The translations under genes and the position numbers were made by a program. From the NCBI GenBank assembly GCA_964017145.1, contig OZ024842.1:1550001-1614000 (forward strand): a stretch of 64,000 nucleotides of DNA, given 5' to 3'. Under the pieces are notes generated by a model that was not told the DNA's origin, searched no databases, and saw only the letters and a list, made by a program, of their open reading frames with translations. Shown piece by piece: positions 33,078 to 44,160 of this stretch. The DNA is from Agrocybe praecox. Its lineage: Eukaryota; Basidiomycota; Agaricomycetes; Agaricales; Agrocybaceae. Position 1 is the first letter of the stretch. The number at the start of each line of letters is the position of its first letter.

Positions 33078-35441
33078 TTAGGCCTCGCGTTGACGTGGCT
33101 TCCTGACTCTCTTTGTGGATACTTGCCAACGCGCCGCCTCCTCTTGGGCTTGATCATCAGGCCCTAATCGCTTTCTGGTCTTAGATCGAACACTTGAATT
33201 ACCCATACTTGCAATGTTCGAAGGAATAGTACTATTTGGCTGGCTGATCGGTGATCCCTGCGGCGCACCCTGCGGCAGATACATGCTACCCAGCATTGTT
33301 GCATTGCCTGCGCCATAGACAAGTTGAGGATCAATTATCATACTGGGCGCCATCGTACTATTGGATGCACTGGCCCTTGGATGCCCACTCCCCGCTTGTT
33401 GTGCAGGGCCATCGATCTGTGCCTCGTGCGGCCGATTGGTTTCACGCGAATTAGTGTTTCTTGTAGTGTCGATGAATGGCTCATTCGGTTGGGGCCAATA
33501 ATTACTGGTTATATGCCTTCCGCTATTTGGCATGAGATTCATGGAATTGTCATTGCCTCCTGGTGTGCCATCCACTGAAGAGGTATTATGCGGCGGTTCA
33601 CGCGGCACGAGACTGTCATTGCCTTCCATTGTGTCATCCATTGTGCAGGTGTTGTGCGGCGATAGATGCGGCGTACCTCCAACACACTCAGGTGTAAGTA
33701 CATCCTCCCTTCTTCCAATGGTAGAAAAGGTTACTGGCACGGTCACAAGTTCTGTTGGATTCGAGACCGCAATCGATTGCGGCGCAGGAGTCGCCGAGGG
33801 CCTGTCTCGCTCGTGTTCTTCCAAAGCGTGAAGATTTCCCAAATCCATTAATTGTTCATGGGGACTGAGGTTTGATTGTCGTGCGCGTGTTGGTAGGGGC
33901 GGAACATTTGGTTCAGGAACATTTCTGTCAGGTGCTGTTATTTCCTGTTGTTCCCTCTCCGCTCTATCAGGATACGTTGCGTCCAACATTATGCCGTGGC
34001 GACGTTGTGAAGTGACCTTTTTGAAGCGGAATACCTGGTCAGCCGCATACATTTGCTGACGTTGCCAGATGTGATCAAAAAAGAATTGGATTTCTTCAAT
34101 AGTGATATTGCGTGGTTCCTTGAAATTCCAATTCTTTGGAAGGTATTGCTTGCTTATGAATTTCTTCGGGTCGTTATATATATATTTGTATGGTACTGGG
34201 TCATCTCTGCCACATGCGAGAGCTGAGAATTTTGTCAGCGCCGCAATTGCGCCGCGAGGCGAAAGAAAACATACCATATTGAACTGTCAGATAACGGCGA
34301 AAAACAGTTTCATATGTTTTCTTGGAGTCCTTCGCGGTGCGCATATTCATTTTCAATTTTGGAAAGCCAGTTGGACGATCAACCCCAATGTATTTTGTAT
34401 AAGCTTCGGAAGGATGGTAATCAAACTGTGCTTTTGAGCCCTCTTTCTTCTCGACCAGAGATTCCACATAGGCAAAAATTGACCGCTCCCATTCTTCGAC
34501 AAGGTCTTCGTTTTCTTCTTCAAATGTGTCTGCCCTCACTCCCAGCAGTTCAGCAACTGTATCATGTCTGAAATATGTTATTTCGAACTATGCGCCGCAA
34601 ATCTGTGAACGAAGTCACTCACACTTGTACCGCCCAGACACCGTGACTATCCTTCCTTAAAACAAAGTTAATAGACAAAAGCCCCATTTCCAGGTAGTTA
34701 CGATAGGCGGCGTCATCTAGACGTTTGCGCATGAGTTTCTTTGCCAACCTAATAAAAGGACGTATCAGTAAAAAGGTACGCGCCGCATAGTATCGGTAGA
34801 ACAGTGCCGCGCTTTACGGCGCTTGAATAAGCGCCAAAACTTGTCACACTCACTTGCTTTTAACATGTTCAGGATTTCCCTCTCCCTTCCTACGCTCCAT
34901 CTCTCCTTGAATATTATGCTTCTCCTCCTCTGATAAGTTCTCAATAATGTTTCCGATAGCTTTCGAGAGGTATGCAAACCAGCCTTTTGTATGGCTATCT
35001 GCATGTCGGATATTCATCATCGCTGCAATTTCCTGGAATACTTCCTTTTCTTTCCACTCCCAAACAATGGTCGATATCTTCGTTGTAAAGGTAGGTTGAG
35101 AGTTTATGCTCGATTTATTCCCGCGCCATCTATTTCGGACGTATGCAAGGAGATCCTAAAAGCAAGGGATCAGGTATGTCAAAGTTACAGACAAATGTAC
35201 ACACATCCACTCTTCGTTCTTTCTCTAACTCAGTAAAACGAACACCACGGGAAAGAACCCAGAAGTTGAATAGTTCGAGGCATAAATCTCCCACAACAAC
35301 ATGACGCCTTTCTGCAGGAGTGGTAGCATCCATGTATCTTTCTTTGTATTGCTTGATAATGGCGAGTTCTTCTCTGTCGTATTTGGGTGTCTGTTGGTTT
35401 CTGGTTGCGCGAACATACACAGTAGGGTCATATCCCGACAT
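33078..35441 (-). CDS. Unknown protein of the KDZ element (minus strand)
   Basis: Multi-exon gene starting at ATG 35441 (MSGYDPTVYVRATRNQQTP). Exon 1 is 35211-35441; exon 2 begins at 35155. Further introns end before KLAKKLMRKRL, HDTVAELLGVR and the final long exon that begins ALACGRDDPVPYKYIYND. The N-terminal 400 residues are globular and helical (TKISTIVWEWKEKEVFQEIA, HADSHTKGWFAYLSKAIGN, WERSIFAYVESLVEKKEGS, YTKYIGVDRPTGFPKLKMN). The C-terminal 250 are Pro/Asn/Ser-rich and end in a basic segment (TRKRLGPDDQ, STKRVRKPRQREA). Three of its introns carry GCGCCGC words. No catalytic motif seen. It shares a roughly 280-bp divergent promoter with the transposase. Confidence 0.6.
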
Positions 35442-35719
35442 GGTTAAGAGGAAGCTGCAATGAAAAAGAGGGGCAAAATTTTCCACTCTGCCAAAAAACA
35501 ATTTGTTATTGAACACGACGATCACATGTAGTAGCATGCAAATATGAGTTAGCACGTAGATATGAATCAGCTACATATGAGTTAGCACGCAAATATGAAT
35601 CAGCTACCCTAAAAGGTTGAAACATTTTCACTATCTTGAAACAATTTTACAATCCTGCATGTCTCCTTTCCTTTCCTTTTAACTCCCATCTCTATCCTCA
35701 TTTACCTTTATTCCATCCC
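35442..35719. promoter_or_regulatory. Divergent promoter between element gene and transposase
   Basis: 278 bp between two opposed ATGs. It holds two imperfect copies of ATATGARTYAGCACGYARATATGAATCAGCTA between 35545 and 35610, a plausible regulatory direct repeat, and then a pyrimidine-rich leader. Confidence 0.45.
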
Positions 35720-38700
35720 ATGAGCTTTCCTGCATCGAGATCCCGCCGCCGTGCGGGAAAAGAACTCTCACAAACATCGTTGGGTGCACAGCGTGTTGTA
35801 CGATACCGCCGGGTGAAAGAAAAGAATAAAAACGGACAGGAGGTTGCAAAGGACGTTGTACAAAGCTTATTCGGACGTCTGCATGCTGACTCCACCTTAA
35901 GCGATAAAATGGACGTCAGCTCGGATGAAGGGCATTCAAATTGTTACAACAATATGGAGCGCAATGATGACTGGCCCATGCCTGATGAGCCTCCCCGAGC
36001 GCCACGGACAAGGAAGGTAGGCTATACTTTATTTAGAATGATGGGCGCTTATATTGACTATTTTGAGACGCAACACCATTACATAAAAGAATATGTATTG
36101 CGCATTGACGACCTTTTGCATGGTTTGCTCAGCAGGGAAGCAATGACAGCAGAACAATTCACATGCAGCAATTGCTCAGATGGAGAGAGCATAGCTGTGT
36201 GGCGTTGCAAAGATTGCTCACTGGGAAGTGTGATGTGCCGCAAATGTATGCGTTCCGCACACCGTGAAAATCCATTTCACAAGATACAGCGCTGGTGTGG
36301 CGGACATTTCCGCCCTGCCGAGCTATGGGAAGTAGGGACCTATATTTTGGTTAAACATCAAGGCCAGAAAGCTATGTGTGCGGGCCTTCAACTAAACGCC
36401 ATATACCTGGAGGAGCAAGAAAAGGTCAAAGATGCTGTTGAGCAACAACGTTTGCAAACTATTTATGCCGAAGAACGCGCCGCACCTGACGTTGGGATTC
36501 AACAAGATGGCGACCCAGTCAGACCTACCACTGCACAGGAAAGTAGTCAGCAACACATGACAGAGCAAGAGCATGCAACATTTGATCATGGCGATGAAGC
36601 CTTTGAACAGTATTTGGAATCACTGCACCAAACAGCTCGCAATAATATGCCGGATACGGACGGCGCACCTTGCGGCGCAGCTGGTGAAGGTCACTTTATG
36701 GAAGAAGGAGACGATGTCCTTGATCGCGCCGAACAGGATGTCAATGTTCTACCAAGATATTTAGGCCCGGAGCAAAACAATGAAAGAACAGATGCGCGGG
36801 AGCAAGATAGGCGCCGTGAAGACCTTCCAAGCCGCGACATGTTTTACAACAAATATGTTCGAGTATTGCACACGAATGGTGTTCATAATCTAGCAATGGT
36901 TCATTGCCTATGTCAAGGGGAGAAACAGTTGCCAATTGACCTCCTTTCACAACGGTTGATTCCAGCCAGCTTTGAATGCATTAAAACACTATTTACGGCG
37001 CAGGTTCTGGACTACTTCCGACTTTGCAACTTGGAGTTGAAAGCATCAGCCTACCAATTCTATAATATGTTGAAACGCATAACAGCGCCGATGGCTCCCA
37101 ATGATGTCCTGGACTTGTACGCCGTGTTTCGCCGCATGTCGCGCCTATGGCGTTGGACGAAAAAATTGAAATGGGCTGGTTATGGGTCCCACGCGAAAAG
37201 TGTCGCCGACATTGGCGCCGGAGAGCTGGCAATCTTCTGTGTTGCCTGTCCTCAAACAGACACAAAAAATCAAAATGTCCCTGATGATTGGCAGGAAGAC
37301 CCAAATACTTGGGTTTACAAACGCATACTTGTAGCGGATGGAAATTTCAAAGCAGACCACGTTAAAGCGAAAGCTCCATCACAGGATGTCTGGCTTTCTG
37401 AAGGAAGCGGCATGGATCCCAAGCGATCTACCTATTGGGCGTTCTTAAAGGTTGCTCTGGAAAGATTTACGGCAAGTACAAACATTCCAATAGTGCGCCG
37501 TGGATTAACACTTTTTTTTGCAGAAGGCACCCTGTGAAAACACTTTCCGAGCAATCATGAATGCTCTGCTTGCATCAAAAGTTTGCGATGTGACAGGAAA
37601 GGTTGCGATGGCTTGCGCCCGTCATGGTTGCTACTGCCCTGGGGCATTGGTTGACCTTTACCATGGTGAACAACAGAAAAATGTTGACTTTGCGTTATTA
37701 CAGGCTATCAAAAATGTGCACCCCAAACAGGGTGTTCTACTAATCTACGACATTGCTTGCCAATACATTGTCCACTTGTTGGACAGAATACAACTTCCAG
37801 AAGGAATGACTATTGACAGTGCTATTGGGCTCTTCCACGTTCATGCCCATAAGGACGAATGTTTCTTCCGATTCGCTACATCTTTTATACCTGGCGCCGC
37901 AATTTGCGCCGGCGAGATTTTGGAATCGTTATGGGCCATTCTCAATTACATTTCTCCCTCAGCCCGTACTTCAACATTGGCACATCGTGCAGAACTACTT
38001 GATGATCATGCCTGCGATTCAAATCATAAAAAGGCCTTAGCGATGGTCAAGACATTATGCAAAAAATATGAAGAAGCTTGCGCCGCATACAAAGAGAGAC
38101 AAGCAGATTATGAAAAGCAATCCAACGCGGCAGAAGCAGAGACCCTCCAATCTTGGCAAAGAGATATTGCCCACGCCGAAAGTACCCGCCTAAATAATCC
38201 GGCTGTGATGGATATTTACATGGCAAAAGTAAGCACGCCCAGTGCGCCGTCCACTCCGGCGCAAGATGCCAATGGGAGGACCGCTGTTCAAAAATATTTC
38301 GACTTTGCAGTTGTTGTTGAGCGTACACAGTGCGTGCATATTGTTTTGCATCTACTTATTATCATTTTAACACACCGTTCAGGGCAAGACTGAAACTGTC
38401 AGACAAGCTATACACAAAACAACCCCGTGAAGAACTCCGTCATGAAATAGAGAGCCTCAGAGTATCATTACAGGGACTGTTATTTCAACTTGGGCATTTG
38501 CAACAAGAGGCCGGAATCAATGAGAATTCAGAAGAAAACACACTCGCAACTGTGGACGATGAAAATGTTGCCGATTGGGAGGATGTTGCCGATGAGAGCG
38601 GCGCAGAGCTGGACGAAACCCACGGCGCCCCTGGTGCCGCACCTCTTGTTATCCCAACTGTGGATGATCCCACATATCCGGAGAATCGCAAGTTGGTTCT

Positions 38701-39506
38701 CCCTTCGAACGGGAATACTGACATGGCCTATGCCTCTGTAGAGCTACTCACGCGCCAGGAACAAGCAAAGAGTGAGCTTCATTACTTGCGTGATTTGATT
38801 GCCGAAAAATCATTTCAATATTCTGGGGTGATTCGTGTTGGTCGAAAACAAATGAAGTTACGCTCTCGGACCCTCCTTCGCCGCATGAATCAACAAATTG
38901 CGGTCCACTGCGCCATTTACAATAAGTGCCGCAGCAAAATGTTACGATTGGGTGCAGACGGAACAATGATGGAGGAACATTTCAAAGTCTTAACAAAAGA
39001 TGACATTAAGACCAGCACTGCCATTCTGAACCCCAATACTCCTGGATCCACCCAGGTCAAGTTATCATGGATTTGGAAAACTGTGAGGACACGCATAATC
39101 AGTTCTTCGCACGCGGCACAGGACGCGGCGCAAGGTACACAGCCAGAAGATCCTGCGACAAGCATTGAATGTGAGTCCAACCTTAAATTGATATTGGCCT
39201 CAATGCTAACCAAATTAAGTTGCTCGAGTTCACTGGTTGCGGGCAAGAGCACAGGCCGCTCGATGGCGCGAAGAATGTCTGCTTTTGACGTATGAGATGC
39301 AATGGACCGTAAATTCCTTTCTTCTCAAATGCAAGACATGGAAACAACATGTCAACGGGCAACATGAGAGCGGCGCATCTCCCGCCGCACCCTCTCCTGG
39401 TGCCGTTGCATATGCCGATCGACAAGCCACAACATGGCATGCAATGGCTTTTCTGGCCGATAAGGATTTCAAGCTTACTAATCGCCATTACGTTTCGCCT
39501 ATGTAA
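35720..39506 (+). CDS. KDZ transposase with CxC2 cysteine-cluster domain
   Basis: Four exons (35720-37471, 37524-38329, 38383-39170, 39220-39506) give 1,210 aa with all phases matching and no internal stop. The N-terminus is basic (SRSRRRAGKE). The CxC2 zinc cluster is at residues about 150-220: CSNCSDG, WRCKDCS, MCRKCMRSAH, then a conserved HFRPAELWEVG. The RNase H-fold core supplies the expected acidic triad: Asp in VADGNFKADH (about residue 539), Asp in LIYDIACQY (about 660) and Glu in AGEILESLW (about 714). Between them come the KDZ hallmarks PCENTFRA, CARHGC and GEQQKNVDFALLQA. The C-terminus ends with VHWLRARAQAARWREE and MQWTVNSFL. Intron 1 is a GC-AG intron (donor GCAAGT). It catalyses cut-and-paste movement of the element. 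Confidence 0.93.
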
Positions 39507-39615
39507 ATATCATTATGTAATCAGATGATTCAATCGATGATCTATGATCGCCTCCATGCTTTACGTTTAACCTCCTTTATCTGACAGCCTCGCATTTTAT
39601 AAACCCAAACTTGAA

Positions 39616-41509
39616 ATGGTCCATTCTCGTCCAATACGCGCATTCCACCCTTTCAATCTTCAACATCAAGAATCAGCAGATGAGATGTTTCAAGATGTTC
39701 AAGATTTTGTGTACTACTGCGAGTCAAGGTGCCGTGCCGCTGTAGCCGGAATTCTAGCAGCCAATGCGCGCGACAGAAAATGGATGCAAACTTTCTTGCA
39801 AAAAGAATTGGTGAGCTGATGTTACGTTTGCAGAATGCGTCAAAAAAACTAACTCCATTAAACAGTTTGTTGCTGCCGGATTTATTGGAATAATGACAGC
39901 TGTCGGCCGTGTCCTGGACATTCCCCTTGTAATACGTTCCCTGATCGACGGCCTTGTCATGTTGAGCAACGAATATTTGCCAGCACCGTTTGACTCACAG
40001 TTCATACAAATGATTGAAGCAGGCACCGGTGAAAGTCATGGGATGGTTGTCACTGAGTACCACCTGCAGTGGTGGTCCAAATCGACGGAACCAGGTCAAC
40101 AATGGATTCTTTCAGCAGATAACATCTCAACCTGTGTGGACCACTACGACAAGCAATTAAAAGAGGAACAGCGCCGCAAGCTACCAGTGCCAATAATACC
40201 CAACCCGTCACTCAACAAGCGCGGCGCACGCGGCGCCATAAAACGCGGCGCGGTTGATAATAACTCCGGCGCAGCTAGCGGCAGTACCAGCGGCGTTCTA
40301 TCTGTCGCTGACATATCTCAACTGAAATTGGTCGCCGAGCACACAACCCAGCAACTCAAAGAGTTATCAAACTCTGTCAATGGATATCGTCGCGCCGCGG
40401 AAGGCAAGGTTCAGGCATCTGCTCGTCGGGTGTCTACATTGTACTTGCTCTTTGATGCAATTATGCATAAGGAAACGAGCGATACGCCAACCGCAGGCAC
40501 AATCGGCGCAGGTAAAAAAGGCGAGGTTGCAAAAATGATCACAAAAAAGAGTCAAGGACTACTCAATGCGCAGAAAAATACCATACCGCAAACTTCGCAG
40601 TGGACGTCTGGCATAGTCCTGTCGAAAAAGGAAGTTATGAACCTGGTACATGAATCAAGAGCAGAACACTCTGGTTACTGTACATCCCACATTAGCGGGA
40701 CATTTTCAGGAGTTGATTCTGATGGTGCCAAACCGGAAGATGTAGGGTCTGTTACCAACCTCAGTGACGAAGAATGCGCCGCCGATTGCAAACAACCCTT
40801 GCCGGAGAACACCATTGACCAACGCTCCTATAAATTCTATCCCCAGCGATCATTGATAAAGGTTCCAAGTGATCACAACGCCCGTCGAGCATATTTGGCT
40901 GCACACCCAGAAGAGCATGAAGAAATGGTTCAACAATGGAAGGCAAACAAGACGAAGTGGGACAGCGATGGATATTACCTGGGTGATCTTGCAAGAGATC
41001 ATGAAGATCGCGGCGACGTTAGCGGCGCAGAAAGCACACAAGACGGCGCAACTAGCATAGAACGCGGCGCGCAGGACACGCAATGCACCAATCGGAATTC
41101 TACCATTGAGGCAGACTCCAGGCTTACGGCTCTGTTCAGCGACATCTCTGATGATTCAGATGATAACATTGAAGATGAATCCAGCGCTGATGATTCAGAC
41201 CATAATCTTGAATATGAATCCAGTGCTGATGAGCGCAATGCAATCATTGATGCCAATATGGATGAGATGGAGGATTCTGTTCGCAGTGCACGCGAATCCT
41301 TCCTTGGAAATCTCTTTTCCGATGGTGATTCTGACTCCAACAGTGATTCCAGCAATGGAATATCAACAAGTGATGTTTTAAGCGCTGTCCCTGTCGCCGC
41401 AGCATTACACCAAACTTCACAGAGAGTTTTTACGGCAGCAGATTTTGAGTACATACCAGAAGAGGCGTTTTTTGACTCTGCTTCTGAGGATGATGACAAC
41501 AGTGGTTGA
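39616..41509 (+). CDS. Unknown acidic-tailed protein downstream of the KDZ transposase
   Basis: Two exons (39616-39810, 39866-41509) give 612 aa. The first 160 residues are hydrophobic/helical (DVQDFVYYCESRCRAAVAGIL, VAAGFIGIMTAVGRVLDIPLVI, SLIDGLVMLSNEYLPAPF), then WWSKSTEPGQQW. The middle is rich in Arg-Gly-Ala and Ser-Gly-Ala runs, created largely by GCGGCGCA words in the DNA. The C-terminal 150 residues are acidic (SDISDDSDDNIEDESSADDS). It starts 109 bp after the transposase stop on the same strand, so co-expression is likely. No known domain. Possibly a partner protein of the transposase or a nuclear/chaperone-binding factor, but this is conjecture. Confidence 0.65.
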
Positions 41510-41739
41510 ATGGGAACATGTCGAGTATTGCCATGTATGTGGCAGCCACCTTGCTGCTCTTAATTACTTTTTTGATGTCTGTATATATATTGAGTGTTTA
41601 TATATATACTTGCTGTTTTATTTTATTCGTTAATCCAAGTGTAACTAATAAACTAAGAGTGCACTTCAACAGTCCTACACCTAAACTACCCCTCCGCAGC
41701 AGGAAAGCTGCTGACCAGTGGGAAATGACTACCGTGCTT
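41510..41739. other. 3' flank with a partial match to the palindrome core
   Basis: AT-rich stretch with TATATATAT runs. At 41699-41733 GCAGGAAAGCTGCTGACC and AGTGGGAAATGACTACC resemble the palindrome centre at 41919-41953 (GCAGGAAAGGTGACTC and ATTGGGAAATGAGTCACC). Confidence 0.5.
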
Positions 41740-42140
41740 ATTAGACGCGGCGCAATATCTGAGCCATCGCGGCGCACCCTCACATAGTATGGCGCGTGTT
41801 GCGCCGTGCTATATTTGAATACCCGAGGTCATTGAACTGGCTAATGGGCTTACTTCCTGATGGGCTTGGGTCTAAACGGATTTAATTGCTAGGCAAATTC
41901 CACACCACACGTGCACTGCAGGAAAGGTGACTCATCATTGGGAAATGAGTCACCTTTCCTGCAGTGCACGTGTGGTGTGGAATTTGCCTAGCAATTAAAT
42001 CCGTTTAGACCTAAGCCCATCAGGAAGTAAGCCCATTAGCCAGTTCAATGACCTCGGGTATTCAAATATAGCACGGCGCAACACGCGCCATACTATGTGA
42101 GGGTGCGCCGCGATGGCTCAGATATTGCGCCGCGTCTAAT
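41740..42140. repeat. Near-perfect 401-bp palindrome
   Basis: Bases 41740-41935 are the reverse complement of 41945-42140, around a 9-nt loop at 41936-41944 (CATTGGGAA). I found one mismatch (GGGCT[T/G]GGG region, G versus A). Each arm has two GCGGCGCA words (41747, 41769 and mirror copies) and a CGCGTGTTGCGCCG block. The structure could be a foldback terminus of the element, a nested palindromic element, or a hairpin-resolution scar. An assembly artefact is possible because such palindromes are hard to sequence. Confidence 0.9.
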
Positions 42141-42770
42141 TTGATATTTGCCTGCACACTATTAGTAAAAGGATTCTATTAACATTGCTAGTGATAATGT
42201 ACATATTTTTTATATTATCCCTACGTGTTGTGCCGCAACTGCGCCGTTCTATCCTGCTTTACGGTTCTGCTACAGCCAATGAGAGCACGTATTTCCCTTT
42301 TTGACCATTGCCTTTTGAAGCCAACCCGCTCGAATGGTCCAAAGGGTCCTTTGGAGCCGTATCATCCGAGACAGTGGATAAGCCTTTGAACCACATCTTG
42401 TGAGACATTGTCGCCCCCTTAGCTGGCCGGAGTGGAAAGGAAAGCGCGGGTGATGGTGACCCAGTCACAAGCTGTAGGAAACCAGAGCTGAAGTGCCGCT
42501 CCGCCGAAGACCGAATTCTCGCTCTTCATTCCTACCTCATTTCGCTATAGAATAAGAATCTTCAGTCAAGAATTTAGCATCTCAATAACGCTAGATTTGA
42601 AGTGAGGTCGGGTCTAATTACTTCCTCCTTAATTCTACGAGAGTTTCAATGGTACGTGTTCCCATAAAAAAATGCTCTAAGGTGATAGATTATATATACA
42701 AAATGCTGCTGCGGTATGTACCCATAGGTTTAAATCTGTCTTCGTGTATGTACTATGGGGCCAAACGCGT
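42141..42770. other. Right flank of the KDZ element and 3' flank of the deaminase
   Basis: GTTGTGCCGCAACTGCGCCG at 42227-42246 is the last word of the element's motif type. The 42259-42468 minus-strand open frame has no support. Nothing else recognised. Confidence 0.4.
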
Positions 42771-44160
42771 CTATTCCAAGCTCCCAACTTGCGTTTGTGC
42801 GATTTTGCCTTTGAGCTTGAGTTCCGCCTGGGTCTTCTCGACTTCATCCTGCACGCGTTCAATTGATTTGAAGTATTTCACAGTTTTGACGTGCAATTCT
42901 TTGATACGTGTAAGCACAAAGGAAACAGACGAGTCAGGATAGTGCTAATATAATACTTACCAGCTGTTGCATCTTCATCTACGACGATGAGGGCCCAGGG
43001 ATGTAATTGAAGGGCTGACAGCGTCCACTGAATAATGATATTCATTTAGCGGTATGCAACAAGTTCGAACACAAGGTAGACATACCAAATGATTTACGCC
43101 CTCCTCTGTTGCAAGACTTTATATCAGCGAGTTGTTGAATGATTGTCAAACAGGTAGGGACGTACCAATAGCTTTGCTTAGCGCCAACGCCTTCCTTTGT
43201 CCAGTCACGACAACGACGACTTCTCTCGAGTCAAGCACGGTCGCCACACCGACAGTCAAAGCCATCCGAGGGACTGCAGCAATATCATTATTGAAGAATC
43301 TTGCATTCGCTAAAATCGTGTCGTATGCGAGGGTTTTAATTCTTGTCCTCGAGGCAAGGGAAGATCCTATCGTAAGTTGTTTGTAAGTCGGTATTGATTT
43401 TCGTAAAACAGATATTGTCCTAACCAGGTTCCTTCAGCGTATATTAGCTTATTAAAGCCCCTTACTCGAAACTGTCAAGTGCTTACATTAAAGGCAATGT
43501 GTCCGTCTTCTCCTATTCCACCTAGGAAGAGTTCGATCCCGCCAAACTCCTTGATGCGTTGTTCGTACGCATTGCATTCAGCAACCAAATCTACAGCATT
43601 TCCGTTGAGAATGTTAACTTGAGACGGAGGGATGTCAACTAGAATTTAAAAGTCATAAATCATCTTCGGTTTCATTATAGAGAAGCATAAAGAACCTACT
43701 ATGGGAGAAGAATTCGCGGAACATAAAGGTATGATATGATTCAGGGTGATCACGGGGCAAACCCACGTATTCATCCATGTTGAAAGTAACGACGTTCTTG
43801 AAACTGTTGAAATAACACTGAAAGTCAGAGGGTGTCCCGGCGCAATGATCTTTACAGCGAATGGCTTTACGATAGTTTCTTCTCCTTGACCAAAGCAATT
43901 AGAGCTTTGTATGTCGGGATGGGAGAGGAACCTGTCGGCAGGCCAAGCACAAAGGGTTTGTCTGGTGTAGGAGCGAACTCATTGATCCTGAAAAGAGATG
44001 TTAAACTATAGATGTTGCTGGCAAAGTGTCATCCAACCTTTTACAGATATAGTTTGCGATGTAGTCGCCAACGGAGGGTGCATCCTCTCGAATGATCAGA
44101 CCTAGGAAATGGTCATTATAGAGCTGCACTGAATAGAGGACAAGCCGACAACATACGCAT
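42771..44160 (-). CDS. Glucosamine-6-phosphate deaminase
   Basis: Converts glucosamine-6-phosphate to fructose-6-phosphate and ammonia, the last step in using chitin-derived N-acetylglucosamine. Ten exons give 287 aa: 44157-44160, 44038-44101, 43871-43987, 43700-43803, 43487-43638, 43425-43431, 43166-43366, 43086-43105, 42961-43027, 42771-42898. Every phase closes. Motifs: MRLIIRED start, [11 protein letters not shown] (phosphate site), FNMDEYVGL (catalytic Asp region), [17 protein letters not shown] (catalytic Glu/His), then [14 protein letters not shown]. The start exon is only 4 nt and exon 6 only 7 nt (GAACCTG), both required to complete family-invariant residues. No nearby NAG pathway partner is seen. 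Confidence 0.92.

Larger units (their letters stand above)
28405..42253. mobile_element. KDZ-class DNA transposon with four accompanying genes
   Basis: Defined by an intact KDZ transposase with CxC2 cluster (35720-39506) and by the spread of the word GCGGCGCA/TGCGCCGC over the same interval and almost nowhere else in the window. Gene order: unknown coiled-coil protein (minus), acidic/basic Cys-cluster protein (plus), unknown (minus), transposase (plus), unknown (plus). The left end has a direct duplication and the right end a 401-bp palindrome and a last CGGCGCA-like word at about 42244. The outer limits are approximate: I could not find matching terminal inverted repeats or a target-site duplication by eye. 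All five genes are open, so the copy may be recent or still active. Confidence 0.75.

Noticed and set aside
28405..42253. CRISPR-like array because of many repeated short words
   Set aside because: Words are 8 bp, irregularly spaced, in both orientations and inside eukaryotic genes; this is not a repeat-spacer array.
42259..42468. 69-aa minus-strand ORF next to the element's right end
   Set aside because: No domain, no plausible exon partners, and it sits in flanking 3' sequence.
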